Below, one piece after another: positions 27,452 to 37,933 of a DNA stretch of 64,000 nucleotides. Positions within the stretch are counted from its first letter, which is position 1, and every line of letters begins with the position of its first letter. The notes under the pieces were generated by a model that saw only the letters and a list, made by a program, of their open reading frames with translations, was not told the DNA's origin and ran no database searches. Both the position numbers and the translations under genes were made by a program. This DNA is from Candidatus Nitrospira neomarina (lineage in GTDB: Bacteria; Nitrospirota; Nitrospiria; Nitrospirales; UBA8639): positions 2,294,001-2,358,000 of the forward strand of contig NZ_CP116968.1 of NCBI RefSeq assembly GCF_032051675.1, read 5' to 3'.

Positions 27452-29488
27452 TTAATATTTACCGATTTCATGAAACGGTATTTGGTTAAATCCAAATTCT
27501 AATGACTTAGATTTTGAATCGACTTGAAAATTAGATTTCATAACAGTATTAAAGTTTGGCGTACCTTCTTCAAAATTCTGATTGAATTCAATCAATCCTT
27601 CTGCTTCAGGAAGAATCAGCAATTTTCCTGATTTAAGAAATAGATTATGTTCAACAAGATTTCCAAGTGGGTGCCCAGGCTTTTCATTCAAAATATTCAC
27701 TAATTGAGGATAACGAGTGCTCCATGGCGGCTTCTTGTATGGCATTGCAAGAAGTGCTTTCATCGTTTGACCGTTAGGCTGGATATGGGAACTTTTTGGT
27801 TTAGCTCCACGGCCATCTATATACACATTAAGATTGGTATTAGAAAAAATGTTGTTAACAATTCGATTATCCCTACCACCACCTAATAGTATCCCCCTTT
27901 GTACATTGTGAAATATATTTCCCTGAATCAAAAATCCGCTCGCCAAATCGTCAAGATACACTGCTTGAATGGCTCCTCCAGCAATTGGGACTAAATCATG
28001 GAAATAATTATATCTCACAATATGCCCACGTTCTGTCCAATCTCTTCCAATATAAATAGCACCGGAATCGCTTGTTTCTTTGACCACATTATAAATTTCG
28101 TTGTATTCAACAATATGATCATTCCCGCCGAGTTTTATAGCATTATGAGGCATGTCGTAGAGTTCATTATGACTAATCGTGACTCCAACACTCTTGCTGA
28201 GAACAATACCGGGGCTTCCGGATTGAATCACTCCAATATGGTGAATGACATTGTTATCAATAATATGGTTCGCCGGGGTTAAAGTGAGTCGGTCGCCGGC
28301 CTTCCTAATCAGAATCCCACCCTGCCCAGCGTCCTTAATCTCTGAATTTTTAATTTCATGATTGAACCCTCGTTCAATATTCACCGCATACCCAGCACTA
28401 TTACGGAAGGTATTTTTCGCAAAAAGAACTCTTTTCCCGTCTTTTATGGACACCAGAGTGTTTCGTGATTCTTCAATGAAGATATCTTGAAATGTTACCC
28501 ACGAGGTATCATTAAAGGAAAGGACAAGTGGAAGAATGGATAATTCCACCGTCTGAGGTTCCAGCGGTCCTGGAGGATAAAAATATATTTTCTTTGTGTT
28601 TCTATCGAAAAACCATTCACCAGGCGAATCAATTTCTGAAAGGAGATTTAAGGCAAAATAGCGTTGGCCGTCCCGATGTCCATATTTATGAAAAGAGTAA
28701 GGAGTTGGGTGTAGGATATCTGGGGATTCAGGGGCGGCCTTGATTGTCTTCGTTACAGTATCAATCGTTTCAATTTTTTCGAACGCATTCGCCCAATCCC
28801 AGAAAAAGAAGCCATTGAGATAAATATCGGCTTCAGCAAACCATCGCTCTGGGCGTGAGCCGAAATAGGTGAAATGGGCTTCAACGGTTCCCGTTTTTCT
28901 ATGGCTTGTAATTTTTGTAGGTCCTACAGCGCGATCAATATTTGTATAGCCTGCATTCGGCCACCGAGATAACGGCATTCGCTTACTGTCATAAAACAAC
29001 TCTAACAGGTTTGCATTATTGGCCTGTGGCCATTGACCTTGGAGAAATACCGGAACAGGTTCTCCAAAATCTACGTCTTTCCAACCATTGAGATCAGCTT
29101 CAACAATATGTGGACGAGCAGAGCTTTCTAAACGCGAAAGGATAGCCTCATCCGTAACCGGAACAAATCCATTAACTTTTCGCCCACCGGAAATACTTAC
29201 CGTCTCCCCAGGCTTGCTTCGATAGATAATCGGAAATTTCTCACTCCCAGAATCCTTCTCATCAAATTCAACAGGTGCATCCAAATAATACGTTCCCTTT
29301 TCAAGCCAAACCGTTATGGATTCTTTGGGAGGCAACCCCTTTTTATATTCCCTTACCGCTTGCCTAACCTCATTTAATGATTGACCAGCATGCGTCACAA
29401 AAAATTCTGCTGCATAGGCACCAGGAGTAACAATGAATACGAATAAACCCAGAACAACGAAAAAACGCATATTAGTAATCGATCTCAT
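27452..29488 (-). CDS. Exported right-handed parallel beta-helix protein
   Basis: About 678 residues from the ATG at 29488; a TTG at 29527 and an ATG at 29470 are alternatives. A Sec signal peptide (MRFFVVLGLFVFIVTPGAYA) is clear. The opening domain has KGTYYLDAPVEFDEKDSGS and YRSKPGETVSISGGRKVNGF, seen in GH141-like and related beta-helix glycosidases. After a beta-sandwich-like insert come repeated coils with N/I/V ladders, for example NHIIDNNVIHHIG, VTISHNELYDMP and NHIVEYNEIYN. The fold is used by polysaccharide lyases, hydrolases and epimerases. In this locus it may trim or modify the exported polymer in the periplasm or outside; no catalytic residue assignment is possible here. Confidence 0.75.
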   Translation of the reverse strand: MRSITNMRFFVVLGLFVFIVTPGAYAAEFFVTHAGQSLNEVRQAVREYKKGLPPKESITVWLEKGTYYLDAPVEFDEKDSGSEKFPIIYRSKPGETVSISGGRKVNGFVPVTDEAILSRLESSARPHIVEADLNGWKDVDFGEPVPVFLQGQWPQANNANLLELFYDSKRMPLSRWPNAGYTNIDRAVGPTKITSHRKTGTVEAHFTYFGSRPERWFAEADIYLNGFFFWDWANAFEKIETIDTVTKTIKAAPESPDILHPTPYSFHKYGHRDGQRYFALNLLSEIDSPGEWFFDRNTKKIYFYPPGPLEPQTVELSILPLVLSFNDTSWVTFQDIFIEESRNTLVSIKDGKRVLFAKNTFRNSAGYAVNIERGFNHEIKNSEIKDAGQGGILIRKAGDRLTLTPANHIIDNNVIHHIGVIQSGSPGIVLSKSVGVTISHNELYDMPHNAIKLGGNDHIVEYNEIYNVVKETSDSGAIYIGRDWTERGHIVRYNYFHDLVPIAGGAIQAVYLDDLASGFLIQGNIFHNVQRGILLGGGRDNRIVNNIFSNTNLNVYIDGRGAKPKSSHIQPNGQTMKALLAMPYKKPPWSTRYPQLVNILNEKPGHPLGNLVEHNLFLKSGKLLILPEAEGLIEFNQNFEEGTPNFNTVMKSNFQVDSKSKSLEFGFNQIPFHEIGKY

Positions 29489-29883
29489 CTTACGAAGGGT
29501 CCACAAAAAAACTTCCCTAAGATCCAAACTTCCTTCGCTCTGATCGGATGCACTTTCAGTGGCCCTCTTTCGGACACCTCGTCAAAAATTCCAATGCCTT
29601 TTTATGCATTTTCCCTGTTTTGTTAATAGCTACACCGGCTAAGAGTGCGCGATGTTTCCCACGAATCGATCACCATTAAAGGTTGATTTCTCCGACATTG
29701 GATTTGCCCACCCCTTTGAAACTCTCCTTGGGAGAATTTCCTCGTTCAACCACTAGAGTCGATTCCCCCTTCAACTCCTGCTTCCATTTCTACGCATTCT
29801 CATAACACACCTCTTACCTATTGTAGCCACTTTCAGATGTGTTCATGTGCCAGTCTACCGGCTCAAAAGAGATCCTGAGCTGA
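29489..29883. other. Intergenic region between beta-helix and SGNH genes
   Basis: About 390 bp with no credible gene. No strong terminator or repeat was recognised. Confidence 0.4.
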
Positions 29884-31077
29884 TTAAGGCTTTTGCTTGA
29901 TGGAACGATATAAAAGCTCCGCCACGACTTGAGACCCGTGCTCATTGAGATGACCTTCTCGTGGGAAGAACATGGGGATTTCTTTTCCGGTTTCTTGAAG
30001 TGCGGGGGAAGCATCAATAAACGGAATTCCAAGTTCATCGCAAAATTTTCTCAGTAAGTTTTGGGGTCTCTCTAAATCTTCTAGAAAGGTCTCATATCTT
30101 GGATCTTTTTCCCGTTTATTGGCCAGGATTGCCTTATGAATTCCTGAAGCCTGAAAGGGTGAAGGTATGAACAATATAGAAAGATCTGCACCATACTCAT
30201 TTCTGGTGAGCTTAGCCAGGTAAATAAGTAGATCTCGCGTTACCGCCCAACGCTCTTCCCAACCAGGGTTATACCACCCTGTAATAATACCGGGGACGCG
30301 CGGTAGATCAGGAGCAATGCCGAATATCTCCAGGTAGTCTAGTAATTCAGAATTGGCAGCGATTAAAATTTCAATTCGCGAACGAACAAAGTTAAAAAAC
30401 AAGGACCTCTCAAGAAAGCTCCTCCTTGTTTTTCTGATTTCAGGTTTCTCAGGAACGCTATGGTCGATTTCTCCCCGGTTATTGATAGTAAATACCGGCT
30501 TTATGGTGGAGCGTTTGAGTGAATAGTCAAGTCCGAGGTTATCAAGGATATCATTTGTGAAAAATGCCAAAATAAGTTTGTTGCCAATTTGGTATCCATG
30601 ATCCACTAAATCTTTAATCAAAAGTATTTCTTGTCCCGTACCATATCCTGGTGTGGATACATTGATAAACTCAAATTGTTCTTCACCAAGTTTTTGGAGT
30701 TGGTCCGTAAGATGCTCTCCATCGTTTAAGGCCTCACCAAACACAAAGGAATCACCTAGGATTGTGAGACGCTCTTTGTCAGCCGGTAAGGCAAACGAAA
30801 ACTTATGGTTTCGAAGCCCATCCTCATTGACGGTGAATTCCACTTCACGAAATGCTCTGAAATTGAAATGACGGTAATTCCCAGGACGTAGCGCCCAACC
30901 GCGACTTTCATTATACATCTTAAAGTCGCCTGACAACCCAGATGCTTCTGTCTTGATAGAAAGCCTAAAATAAGTTTCTCCAATAACAAAAATAAAGAAG
31001 ATCCCCAAAAAGGTTCCCAGACCGATTAGCCCAAGATTGATAAGCCTGCTGTTGGTATTTATAGCCGTTACATTCAC
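29884..31077 (-). CDS. Membrane-anchored SGNH/GDSL-like hydrolase
   Basis: 397 residues from a GTG at 31077. One N-terminal membrane helix (about 15-34: GLIGLGTFLGIFFIFVIGE) anchors a periplasmic domain. SGNH blocks: LTILGDSFVFGEAL (nucleophile Ser in GDS), FINVSTPGYGTGQEI (Gly block), ILAFFTNDILDN (Asn block) and a C-terminal HLNEHGSQVVAELL containing the catalytic His. The Asp normally three residues before that His is replaced by Asn or Glu in this stretch. Such proteins in polysaccharide clusters are often O-acetyl transferases or esterases. Nothing shows which one applies here. Confidence 0.75.
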   Translation of the reverse strand: MNVTAINTNSRLINLGLIGLGTFLGIFFIFVIGETYFRLSIKTEASGLSGDFKMYNESRGWALRPGNYRHFNFRAFREVEFTVNEDGLRNHKFSFALPADKERLTILGDSFVFGEALNDGEHLTDQLQKLGEEQFEFINVSTPGYGTGQEILLIKDLVDHGYQIGNKLILAFFTNDILDNLGLDYSLKRSTIKPVFTINNRGEIDHSVPEKPEIRKTRRSFLERSLFFNFVRSRIEILIAANSELLDYLEIFGIAPDLPRVPGIITGWYNPGWEERWAVTRDLLIYLAKLTRNEYGADLSILFIPSPFQASGIHKAILANKREKDPRYETFLEDLERPQNLLRKFCDELGIPFIDASPALQETGKEIPMFFPREGHLNEHGSQVVAELLYRSIKQKP

Positions 31078-31463
31078 GTGTAAATCTGAAATTTATTTTA
31101 TAGGTTGCATTACTTAGGGAAGCACACATTGCTGAATAAGCCGATTTGCCATTAAAGTTTTGGTTGTAATTTCCTAAAAAATGTTTTTCCAAAAGAACCA
31201 ATCAACATCGGTAAAATGAATGGGCACATATTTTTTTGGGAACACTTATGTTTCCATATTTTATAAATGCTTTGAGTCCTATTTTTCACAAAACCTAAGG
31301 GGGAAAAAGCAAAATGCGTCCCCTAACCGTAGGGAGCTAACGAATCCAGCGCTCGTAATTAGATTCAATGCATAGCTGCCAGCAGGAATGAATTTTGAAA
31401 AATTTTATATAGAATTCATCATTTTCATCTATCCTTCATCACAAGTTAGACACGAGCCTTAAC
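31078..31463. other. Divergent intergenic region in the EPS locus
   Basis: About 390 bp, A+T-rich, between the SGNH gene (leftward) and the GT39-like gene (rightward). It probably holds promoters for both; no specific element was recognised. Confidence 0.4.
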
Positions 31464-32780
31464 TTGAGTGCTCCTATTTTCTACGCCCGTTGGATCATTA
31501 TCGGAGGCCTGATACAGATCCTTTTTCTGTTCCTTGTTATCCCAGGTATTACGGAATTTTTTCCTGGGATTTATATGATTAACAGTTTTCCGGATGACTA
31601 TGACAAAATAGCGTCAAACCTTCTTGCCGGCAACGGGTATAGAATTTTCCCTGACACTTCCGAGACACTCCTGCGACCCCCCGGCTACCCACTCTTTTTG
31701 ACACTCATCTTCTATTTTTTTCCCAACAGTTTGATTGCGGTGAAGATAGTCAATCTGACTTTAGGCCTCTTCACGGCCTGGATTGTGGCTCACCTGACCT
31801 GGCGACTTACCGATCACAAAGCGACCGCAACATTGGCTGCATTTTTATTTTTGACCCACCCGGCTATCCTTTTTGCTCAAAGCAGAAGTGGCACGGAATC
31901 TTTGTTTACTCTCCTTACCACTGGGTTTGTTCTCGCACTATGCAAAGCTTTTGGCCGAACGAAGATGCTCGACTTCGGTATTGCGGGAATCTTATTAGGA
32001 ATGGCCACGATGGTAAAAAGCACAACCATATTCTTTCCCGCATTTCTCTTTGGTTTTGTGTTGTTAAAAAAACAATGGCACTCAATCTTCAAAATTTGGG
32101 TGCCCAGGTTGGCGTTAATGGGCCTGGGCATGCTCCTTGTGCTGGCCCCCTGGATTGCCCGGAATTATTTGCTGGTCCATCAATTCATCCCAACCATGTC
32201 GGTAACGGGAACTTCAGCAACCCACGGCCTATATGTCTGCAAAAAATTTTCATTCGAAGCGAATATGGGTCAGCAATATTCTGAGGCAGCCAAACAACTC
32301 AATGCGGTTGCCGCGCAACTACAATTACCTCACCGTGAAATGTTTTTCCAATATTTTTATAACGCTGAGGATGAGGTACGTTTCAATCAGTATCTCTTGC
32401 AAACCGTTTACGATGAATATCGAAAATCACCTGAATTGCTGGTTCGATGTTCCTTGCAAAATGTTTTCAATTTTTGGTTTGCGGGTCGGACCTGGAAGTC
32501 GACCATACTCAATGTTTTAGTCCAAACCCCTTATCTCATTTTGGCTGCTCTTGGCGTGTACTTCTGTATTCGAAATGGCTACTTCAAACAAATAGTTCCA
32601 ATTCTTATATTTGCAGGGTATTTCTATATCATCCATTTACCGATTATTGCTTTAGCCAGGTACTCCGTGCCCCTCATTCCATTTCTCGCAATTTTTTCCG
32701 GAATTGCGATCGAGGAATTGCGACTGAGATGGGGCAACCGTTCTGTCTTTAAATCCCAGACCCGCCAGGACGTGAAATAA
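31464..32780 (+). CDS. GT-C membrane glycosyltransferase (GT39/ArnT-like)
   Basis: 438 residues with about ten hydrophobic helices. The first periplasmic loop has DDYDKIASNLLAGNGYRIF and TLLRPPGYPLFLTLIF, the acidic and RPPGYP motifs typical of the dolichol/undecaprenyl-phosphate-sugar-dependent GT39 and related GT-C enzymes. A soluble-looking region follows at about residues 240-330. These enzymes use polyprenyl-phosphate sugars on the periplasmic face to modify polymers, lipid A or proteins. It is one of the few plus-strand genes in the locus. The frame opens at a TTG and no ATG nearby is better, so the start is uncertain. Confidence 0.8.
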   Translation: MSAPIFYARWIIIGGLIQILFLFLVIPGITEFFPGIYMINSFPDDYDKIASNLLAGNGYRIFPDTSETLLRPPGYPLFLTLIFYFFPNSLIAVKIVNLTLGLFTAWIVAHLTWRLTDHKATATLAAFLFLTHPAILFAQSRSGTESLFTLLTTGFVLALCKAFGRTKMLDFGIAGILLGMATMVKSTTIFFPAFLFGFVLLKKQWHSIFKIWVPRLALMGLGMLLVLAPWIARNYLLVHQFIPTMSVTGTSATHGLYVCKKFSFEANMGQQYSEAAKQLNAVAAQLQLPHREMFFQYFYNAEDEVRFNQYLLQTVYDEYRKSPELLVRCSLQNVFNFWFAGRTWKSTILNVLVQTPYLILAALGVYFCIRNGYFKQIVPILIFAGYFYIIHLPIIALARYSVPLIPFLAIFSGIAIEELRLRWGNRSVFKSQTRQDVK

Positions 32781-33013
32781 AACTCCCATCTCGGTTGAGG
32801 CCTCGGAACAAGACAATTTTATTGGCGAGATTACTTTGCCTTGCGCGCTTTCTGTCGCTTGCGCATGTCGTTGTGGCCAGCAGGAACAACGTTCAAATAA
32901 AACTTTCCCTCTCCGTCAACCATGGGGGAATAGTCAAGGAGACATCTCAAGCCAAATGAACAACAAGTTGATGGAACAAAAAATAGGAGAATATTTCTTG
33001 CATTTTTTAGAAT

Positions 33014-33967
33014 TCATTTTAGCCGGAGATACCAGTCATATGTATCCTTGATACCTTTTTCTAGAGAAATTGAGGCCTTCCACCCTAACTTCTGAAGTCG
33101 GGTAATATCTAATTTACGCTTTGGAGTGCCATCCGGCTTGGTAAAGTCCCACTGGATCTCACTTTCGTCTCCCACAACCTTTCGGGTTATGTCGGCTAGC
33201 TCTCGAATCGTGATGTCCTCTCCGCAACCCACATTAATCAGTGGGCCTGCCGAATAATTTATAAGTTCAGCAAAACGATCCTCAGGTAAATTCATCAGGA
33301 AGATTGAAGCTTGGGCACAATCCTCTACATGAAGGAATTCTCTTTTAGCCAAGCCGGTTCCCCAGAGTGTGACAGGTGTCCCCTTCGTTTTGGCTTCATG
33401 AAATTTTCGAATGAGGGCCGGTAACACATGGCTGGTTTGTAAATCGAAATTATCCCCAGGGCCATAAAGATTTGTGGGCATGGCACAGAGAAATTGCGTC
33501 CCATATTGCCTGTTGTAGGATTCGCATAACTTGATTCCAGCAATTTTCGCGATGGCGTAGGGCTCGTTGGTAGGTTCCAATGGGCCGGTCAGGAGGTAAT
33601 CTTCCTTAATGGGTTGTGGGCAATGCTTGGGATAAATGCAGACACTTCCGAGAAACAGCACGCGCTTAACTCCGCATCGATACGCTTCATGTAACACATT
33701 CGTCTGAATAGCCAAGTTTTGGTAAATGAACTCAGCAGGAAAAGAATCGTTGGCTAATATTCCTCCCACTTTTGCGGCAGCAAGGAAGACATAGTCAGGG
33801 GTTTCTTTCGCAAAAAAATCTTTCACCGCTTGTTGATTAGTCAGATCCAGCTCACCGTGAGTTCTGGTAACAAGATCGGAATATCCCAGGATTTGAAGCT
33901 GATGGAGAATAGCAGCTCCGACCATTCCCCTATGCCCGGCGATGAATATTTTACCTTTAGGTTCCAT
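33014..33967 (-). CDS. fcl: GDP-L-fucose synthase
   Basis: 317 residues of the extended SDR type. The NADP-binding motif is GHRGMVGAAI, and the sequence continues with TPDYVFLAAAKVGGI. The active site includes the Ser block LFLGSVCIYP and the Y-x3-K pair in PYAIAKIAGIKLCE. MPTNLYGPGDNFD, LWGTGLAKREFLHVEDCA and GCGEDITIRELA are family hallmarks. It epimerises and reduces GDP-4-keto-6-deoxy-mannose to GDP-L-fucose. The dehydratase gmd lies upstream on the same strand, 171 bp away, so the pathway from GDP-mannose is complete apart from GDP-mannose supply, which is not in this window. Confidence 0.95.
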   Translation of the reverse strand: MEPKGKIFIAGHRGMVGAAILHQLQILGYSDLVTRTHGELDLTNQQAVKDFFAKETPDYVFLAAAKVGGILANDSFPAEFIYQNLAIQTNVLHEAYRCGVKRVLFLGSVCIYPKHCPQPIKEDYLLTGPLEPTNEPYAIAKIAGIKLCESYNRQYGTQFLCAMPTNLYGPGDNFDLQTSHVLPALIRKFHEAKTKGTPVTLWGTGLAKREFLHVEDCAQASIFLMNLPEDRFAELINYSAGPLINVGCGEDITIRELADITRKVVGDESEIQWDFTKPDGTPKRKLDITRLQKLGWKASISLEKGIKDTYDWYLRLK

Positions 33968-34138
33968 AGAGTTTAGTTATTTCAATTTGATGGTAATGTG
34001 TGTATAAAATTCAGCCTACTTCACTAACTATCTGATGTGTCAGGACCAGAATCGTTAGAGGCTGACAGATTGGCAAAATTTCAGATCACTTATTTGGAGT
34101 CAATCCGTTCGACTAGATTGTTGATTCCAGATATAACT

Positions 34139-35185
34139 TTAATCCCCGCTCCACCATTTATCGGGAAATTTCGCTTCGAGAATGGCGTCTCCGTCGCCCC
34201 TTGATGCCAATCCAATCTTCCGTAGATCAGCATCAACCATGATTCTGACTAACTCTTGAAATGTAATGCGGGATTGCCATTTGAGAGAGTCTCGAGCTTT
34301 TTCTGGATTGGCGACCAAAATATCGACCTCCGTGGGCCTAAAGTATTGCGGATCTTCCTTAACAAAATCCCGCCAGTCAAGTCCTACATACCCAAACGCT
34401 TCTTCTACCAATTCCCGAATCGTATGGGTTTCTCCCGTACCAATGACATAGTCGTTGGGTCCGGCCATTTGCAACATCTGATACATCCCCTCTACGTATT
34501 CCGGAGCATACCCCCAGTCACGTTTGGCCTCGAGGTTACCCATATACAGATTTTTTTGCTTGCCGGCTACAATATTGGCCACGGCACGGGTAACTTTGCG
34601 AGTGACAAATGTTTCTCCCCGCCTGGGGGATTCATGATTGAACAGAATTCCATTGCAGGCAAACAGATCATGACCTTCTCGATAGTTTACCGTGATCCAA
34701 TAAGCATAGACTTTGGCTGCACCGTAAGGGCTACGCGGATAAAACGGGGTATCCTCAGACTGCGGAGGAGGGGAATTGCCAAACATCTCACTTGATGATG
34801 CCTGATAAAATTTACAGGAAACCTGGCTTCGCTTGATGGCTTCAAGAATTCTCGTCGTCCCTAGCGCCGTGACATCACCAGTATATTCCGGAGTATCAAA
34901 ACTCACTCTCACGTGGCTTTGGGCACCTAAATGATACACTTCTTGCGGTTGCGTGTGATAAATGAGATTAGTGAGTTGTCCAGAGTCACTCAAATCTCCA
35001 TAGTGAAGAAATAACTGGGCATTAGCCTCATGAGGGTCTGTATAAATATGGTCAATCCGACTCGTATTAAAGGTGCTCGCACGTCGAATGAGCCCATGCA
35101 CTTCATATCCCTTGCTGAGGAGAAGTTCAGCCAGGTACGAACCATCTTGTCCAGTAATACCGGTGATGAGCGCTTTTTTTTTCAT
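34139..35185 (-). CDS. gmd: GDP-mannose 4,6-dehydratase
   Basis: 348 residues from the ATG at 35185, preceded by AGGAAG at a good distance; an upstream frame to 35209 is less likely. Rossmann motif [31 protein letters not shown] holds the active-site Ser/Glu, and [12 protein letters not shown] the Tyr-x3-Lys. [17 protein letters not shown] and [19 protein letters not shown] are strongly conserved in this enzyme. It converts GDP-D-mannose to GDP-4-keto-6-deoxy-D-mannose using bound NADP. It sits between the initiating transferase (upstream) and fcl (downstream) in a leftward operon. Confidence 0.96.
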   Translation of the reverse strand: MKKKALITGITGQDGSYLAELLLSKGYEVHGLIRRASTFNTSRIDHIYTDPHEANAQLFLHYGDLSDSGQLTNLIYHTQPQEVYHLGAQSHVRVSFDTPEYTGDVTALGTTRILEAIKRSQVSCKFYQASSSEMFGNSPPPQSEDTPFYPRSPYGAAKVYAYWITVNYREGHDLFACNGILFNHESPRRGETFVTRKVTRAVANIVAGKQKNLYMGNLEAKRDWGYAPEYVEGMYQMLQMAGPNDYVIGTGETHTIRELVEEAFGYVGLDWRDFVKEDPQYFRPTEVDILVANPEKARDSLKWQSRITFQELVRIMVDADLRKIGLASRGDGDAILEAKFPDKWWSGD

Positions 35186-35216
35186 GAACGTTCTTCCTAT
35201 AGATCTCATGTGATGA

Positions 35217-36656
35217 CTATGTCGCGCCGGTTCTTCGGAGAACCACGGGAATAGTTTTCAGCAAAATTTTCCAATCCAGCCACAACGACCATTGGTCAAT
35301 ATATTCAAGATCCAGCTCCATCCATTGCTCGAATGAGAGTGCGCTTCGACCATTTACCTGCCAGAGACAGGTCAAACCTGGCGGGACGCTGAATCGACGA
35401 CGATGCCCGTCTTGGTAAAACGCTTCGAAATCACGCACCTGAATGGGTCGGGGCCCTACCAGACTCATGTCTCCCTTGAGGACATTAAACAGCTGCGGAA
35501 GTTCATCGATACTTGTTTCCCGCAGAAATTTTCCAATGCGAGTAACTCGTGGATCATCTGAGATCTTAAAAGCGGCTCCCGTGGCTTCATTGAATGGTTC
35601 AAGACTCGGGAGTAGAGCTTCCGCATCAGGCACCATTGAGCGAAATTTATACAGGTTAAATGGACGTTTATTAATTCCCAACCGCTTTTGAACAAAAAAG
35701 ACGGGACCGGGCGATGTCACTTTGATACATACCGCAACAAGCCCCAAAAAAGGGAGAAGCAGGATGAATGCCGGGAGGGCAATGAGGATATCAATTACTC
35801 GCTTGATGAAAATAGCTTGGTCCCCGATCGCTCCAGTTTGAAGGGTAAGGGTGGAGTGTGCCTCAAGTTGATCGGCGAAATGCTTAGCCAATTTCGGACT
35901 AAACAAATCGCCCTGAAATCTGACCAATATGCCTTGCTTCTCACAATGTGAAACAATTTCCGAAGCTTGTTCATAATAAGACCGGAGCGGTAACGTCATG
36001 AATACTTCGTCGACAGCAAACGTTCGCAGAAAAGCCGGGAGCCCTTGGAGGTTTGCCACAAGCGGGAACTGGTTGCCCTCCCACTGGCCAAGACCTTCCC
36101 ACTGTTCATCCGCAAAACCAATGAGCCTGTATCCCAACTCAGGGTGGGTCAGAATATCGTGTGCAAATCGTGTGGCTCGCGAATTGGTCCCAACGATCAA
36201 AACATTTCGTGAATTCCTTCCCTTTCGCCTGATCCAGCGCAAAGAGGTTCGTAAGCACACACGGCTCAGACAGGTCAGAAGAGTTACAACTATCCAAAAA
36301 ATGGGAAGAAACCATTGGGAAATCATCTGTATCTGAAAGATAACGGACACGGTTCCTATCAAAAGGGTTCCTACCGTGGTGGCCTTTATGATGTCCTGCA
36401 ACTCATCTTTCAGCGAGGAAAGACGTTTCGATTCATAAAGCCGAAAAACCAAAAAAATGATGTACCAGGCATACAGCATGCCCACGACCAATATCGCGTT
36501 GTGAATTGAAATGCGAATACTAAGAAATTCTTCAAACTCAAAGAGGGAGGTGGAAGGAGCATACAGAAGGCAGGTGACGAGCATAAAAGAAATGCCCATC
36601 AACAACACATCGATTAATTTACTGGCCTGAATTAAAACAACGCGTCGAAATGACAT
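35217..36656 (-). CDS. Undecaprenyl-phosphate sugar phosphotransferase (WcaJ/EpsB type)
   Basis: 479 residues. Four or five N-terminal membrane helices are followed by a CoA-binding-like domain ([19 protein letters not shown]) at about 150-250. A further helix precedes the catalytic bacterial sugar transferase domain: [50 protein letters not shown] and [14 protein letters not shown]. These enzymes transfer glucose-1-P or galactose-1-P from UDP-sugar to undecaprenyl phosphate, the committed first step of repeat-unit synthesis. The gene heads the leftward run gmd-fcl and faces the long spacer 36657-38042, where its promoter must lie. Confidence 0.92.
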   Translation of the reverse strand: MSFRRVVLIQASKLIDVLLMGISFMLVTCLLYAPSTSLFEFEEFLSIRISIHNAILVVGMLYAWYIIFLVFRLYESKRLSSLKDELQDIIKATTVGTLLIGTVSVIFQIQMISQWFLPIFWIVVTLLTCLSRVCLRTSLRWIRRKGRNSRNVLIVGTNSRATRFAHDILTHPELGYRLIGFADEQWEGLGQWEGNQFPLVANLQGLPAFLRTFAVDEVFMTLPLRSYYEQASEIVSHCEKQGILVRFQGDLFSPKLAKHFADQLEAHSTLTLQTGAIGDQAIFIKRVIDILIALPAFILLLPFLGLVAVCIKVTSPGPVFFVQKRLGINKRPFNLYKFRSMVPDAEALLPSLEPFNEATGAAFKISDDPRVTRIGKFLRETSIDELPQLFNVLKGDMSLVGPRPIQVRDFEAFYQDGHRRRFSVPPGLTCLWQVNGRSALSFEQWMELDLEYIDQWSLWLDWKILLKTIPVVLRRTGAT

Positions 36657-37193
36657 TTAATAATCTCAAGAGAAAAAGACCATGATGTTGAAAAACCAGG
36701 TTGGTTTAAACACATCAAAGGGCTATTTACTTCACTACAATTAATAAAGATCCTTCACCCCCTCAGCAAGAATACCTTTAATCTTAAAATCTGCACTTCG
36801 AGCAATTGCTGTGGGGGAGAGCAAGCAAAAGCTAAGAATTCTTCATGAGCACGAATTAGTTAGGCATTCAATTCCAAGGCATCAAAAGCAAAGATTGCGC
36901 CCAAGGCTTGAGAATAATTTTCACGCCAAACGGCACAACTCCTTGTCCCTTCAAGAAGGTTTTCTGGTTTCTCTAGGTAGGGTTCATGACTCACTGGGAA
37001 ATGCATAAACAAATTCGCCCGTAGCCAAAACAGTCGAAGTCCTGCACTGATTAAAAAACAAATTTAGACCGAATTACCTAACCACGTTGCAATTTCGGTA
37101 ACACATCATCAGTTCTACAAGGATTTGAGTTGGAAAAGGTGGAGATGAATTGATGCAGATGAAAAGAATGGTAAGAAATTAGGATTGAATCCA

Positions 37194-37249
37194 TTGCACT
37201 TATGAAAGTAAAAAATAAAGGATATATAAGATTAAATAATTAAGTGCAA
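37194..37249. repeat. Perfect 9-bp inverted repeat, TTGCACTTA/TAAGTGCAA
   Basis: Arms at 37194-37202 and 37241-37249, separated by 38 very A+T-rich bases. This could be a pair of operator half-sites; it is too widely spaced and weak for a terminator. Confidence 0.35.
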
Positions 37250-37911
37250 CTTCTGATCAAACATACACAAATTGAATCGCACAAAACAACCATTAACTAA
37301 AATGAAGGTGCACTAACTTTCAATAGAGCAAAATATGGACCGAATACGAAACGAGAAAACCATACCAAAATTTTTACATTAATTACAAATAGTTAGATAA
37401 AAATTTTAGAAATAGATACTCTGAAATACCCAAGTAGTATGTATTAATAATATAACAGTAATACTACGTACACATCGCATGCACGCGATTAGCTTTAGAC
37501 ATATGTCTAGTGTTTTCAATGTTTTTTGGCCATTGTCAGGAAGATTTAGGCTGCGCAGGCTTTTTCCTACAATAAAACTTTAAAATCTCGCTCTGACAAC
37601 AAATTATCGTCGAAAGGAAATGCATATTTTAGGAAACATCATCCGACAGGTAGCTAATTTTTCATCTACCAACTAAATCGAGGGCTGGATAGAAAAATTC
37701 CATGAGATGCCTCAGGCTTTTTCTCAGGAAAACAAGGAAGGCTTCTCAATGCGGTGCCCTTAAGTCACCGTTTGCCAAGATCTGAACGAAATCAAAGAAT
37801 ATCTGGTGCTGCTGTGCTTGTCAGGAACAGACCAAGACCACGGAAAGGGTTGTTATGAGGGGCTGCTAGAAAACCATTGCCGGCACCATTTGTTGGGCCG
37901 ATGCCGAAAAG

Positions 37912-37933
37912 GTGCAATCGAAATTTATTGCAC
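37912..37933. repeat. Perfect 7-bp inverted repeat, GTGCAAT/ATTGCAC
   Basis: Arms at 37912-37918 and 37927-37933 with an 8-base spacer. It shares the ATTGCACTT core with the repeat at 37194. It is downstream of the RND outer-membrane gene and far upstream of the WcaJ-type gene. Confidence 0.35.

Noticed and set aside
32836-33051. 71-codon plus-strand frame overlapping the end of fcl
   Set aside because: Convergent overlap with a sure gene and no protein-like pattern.
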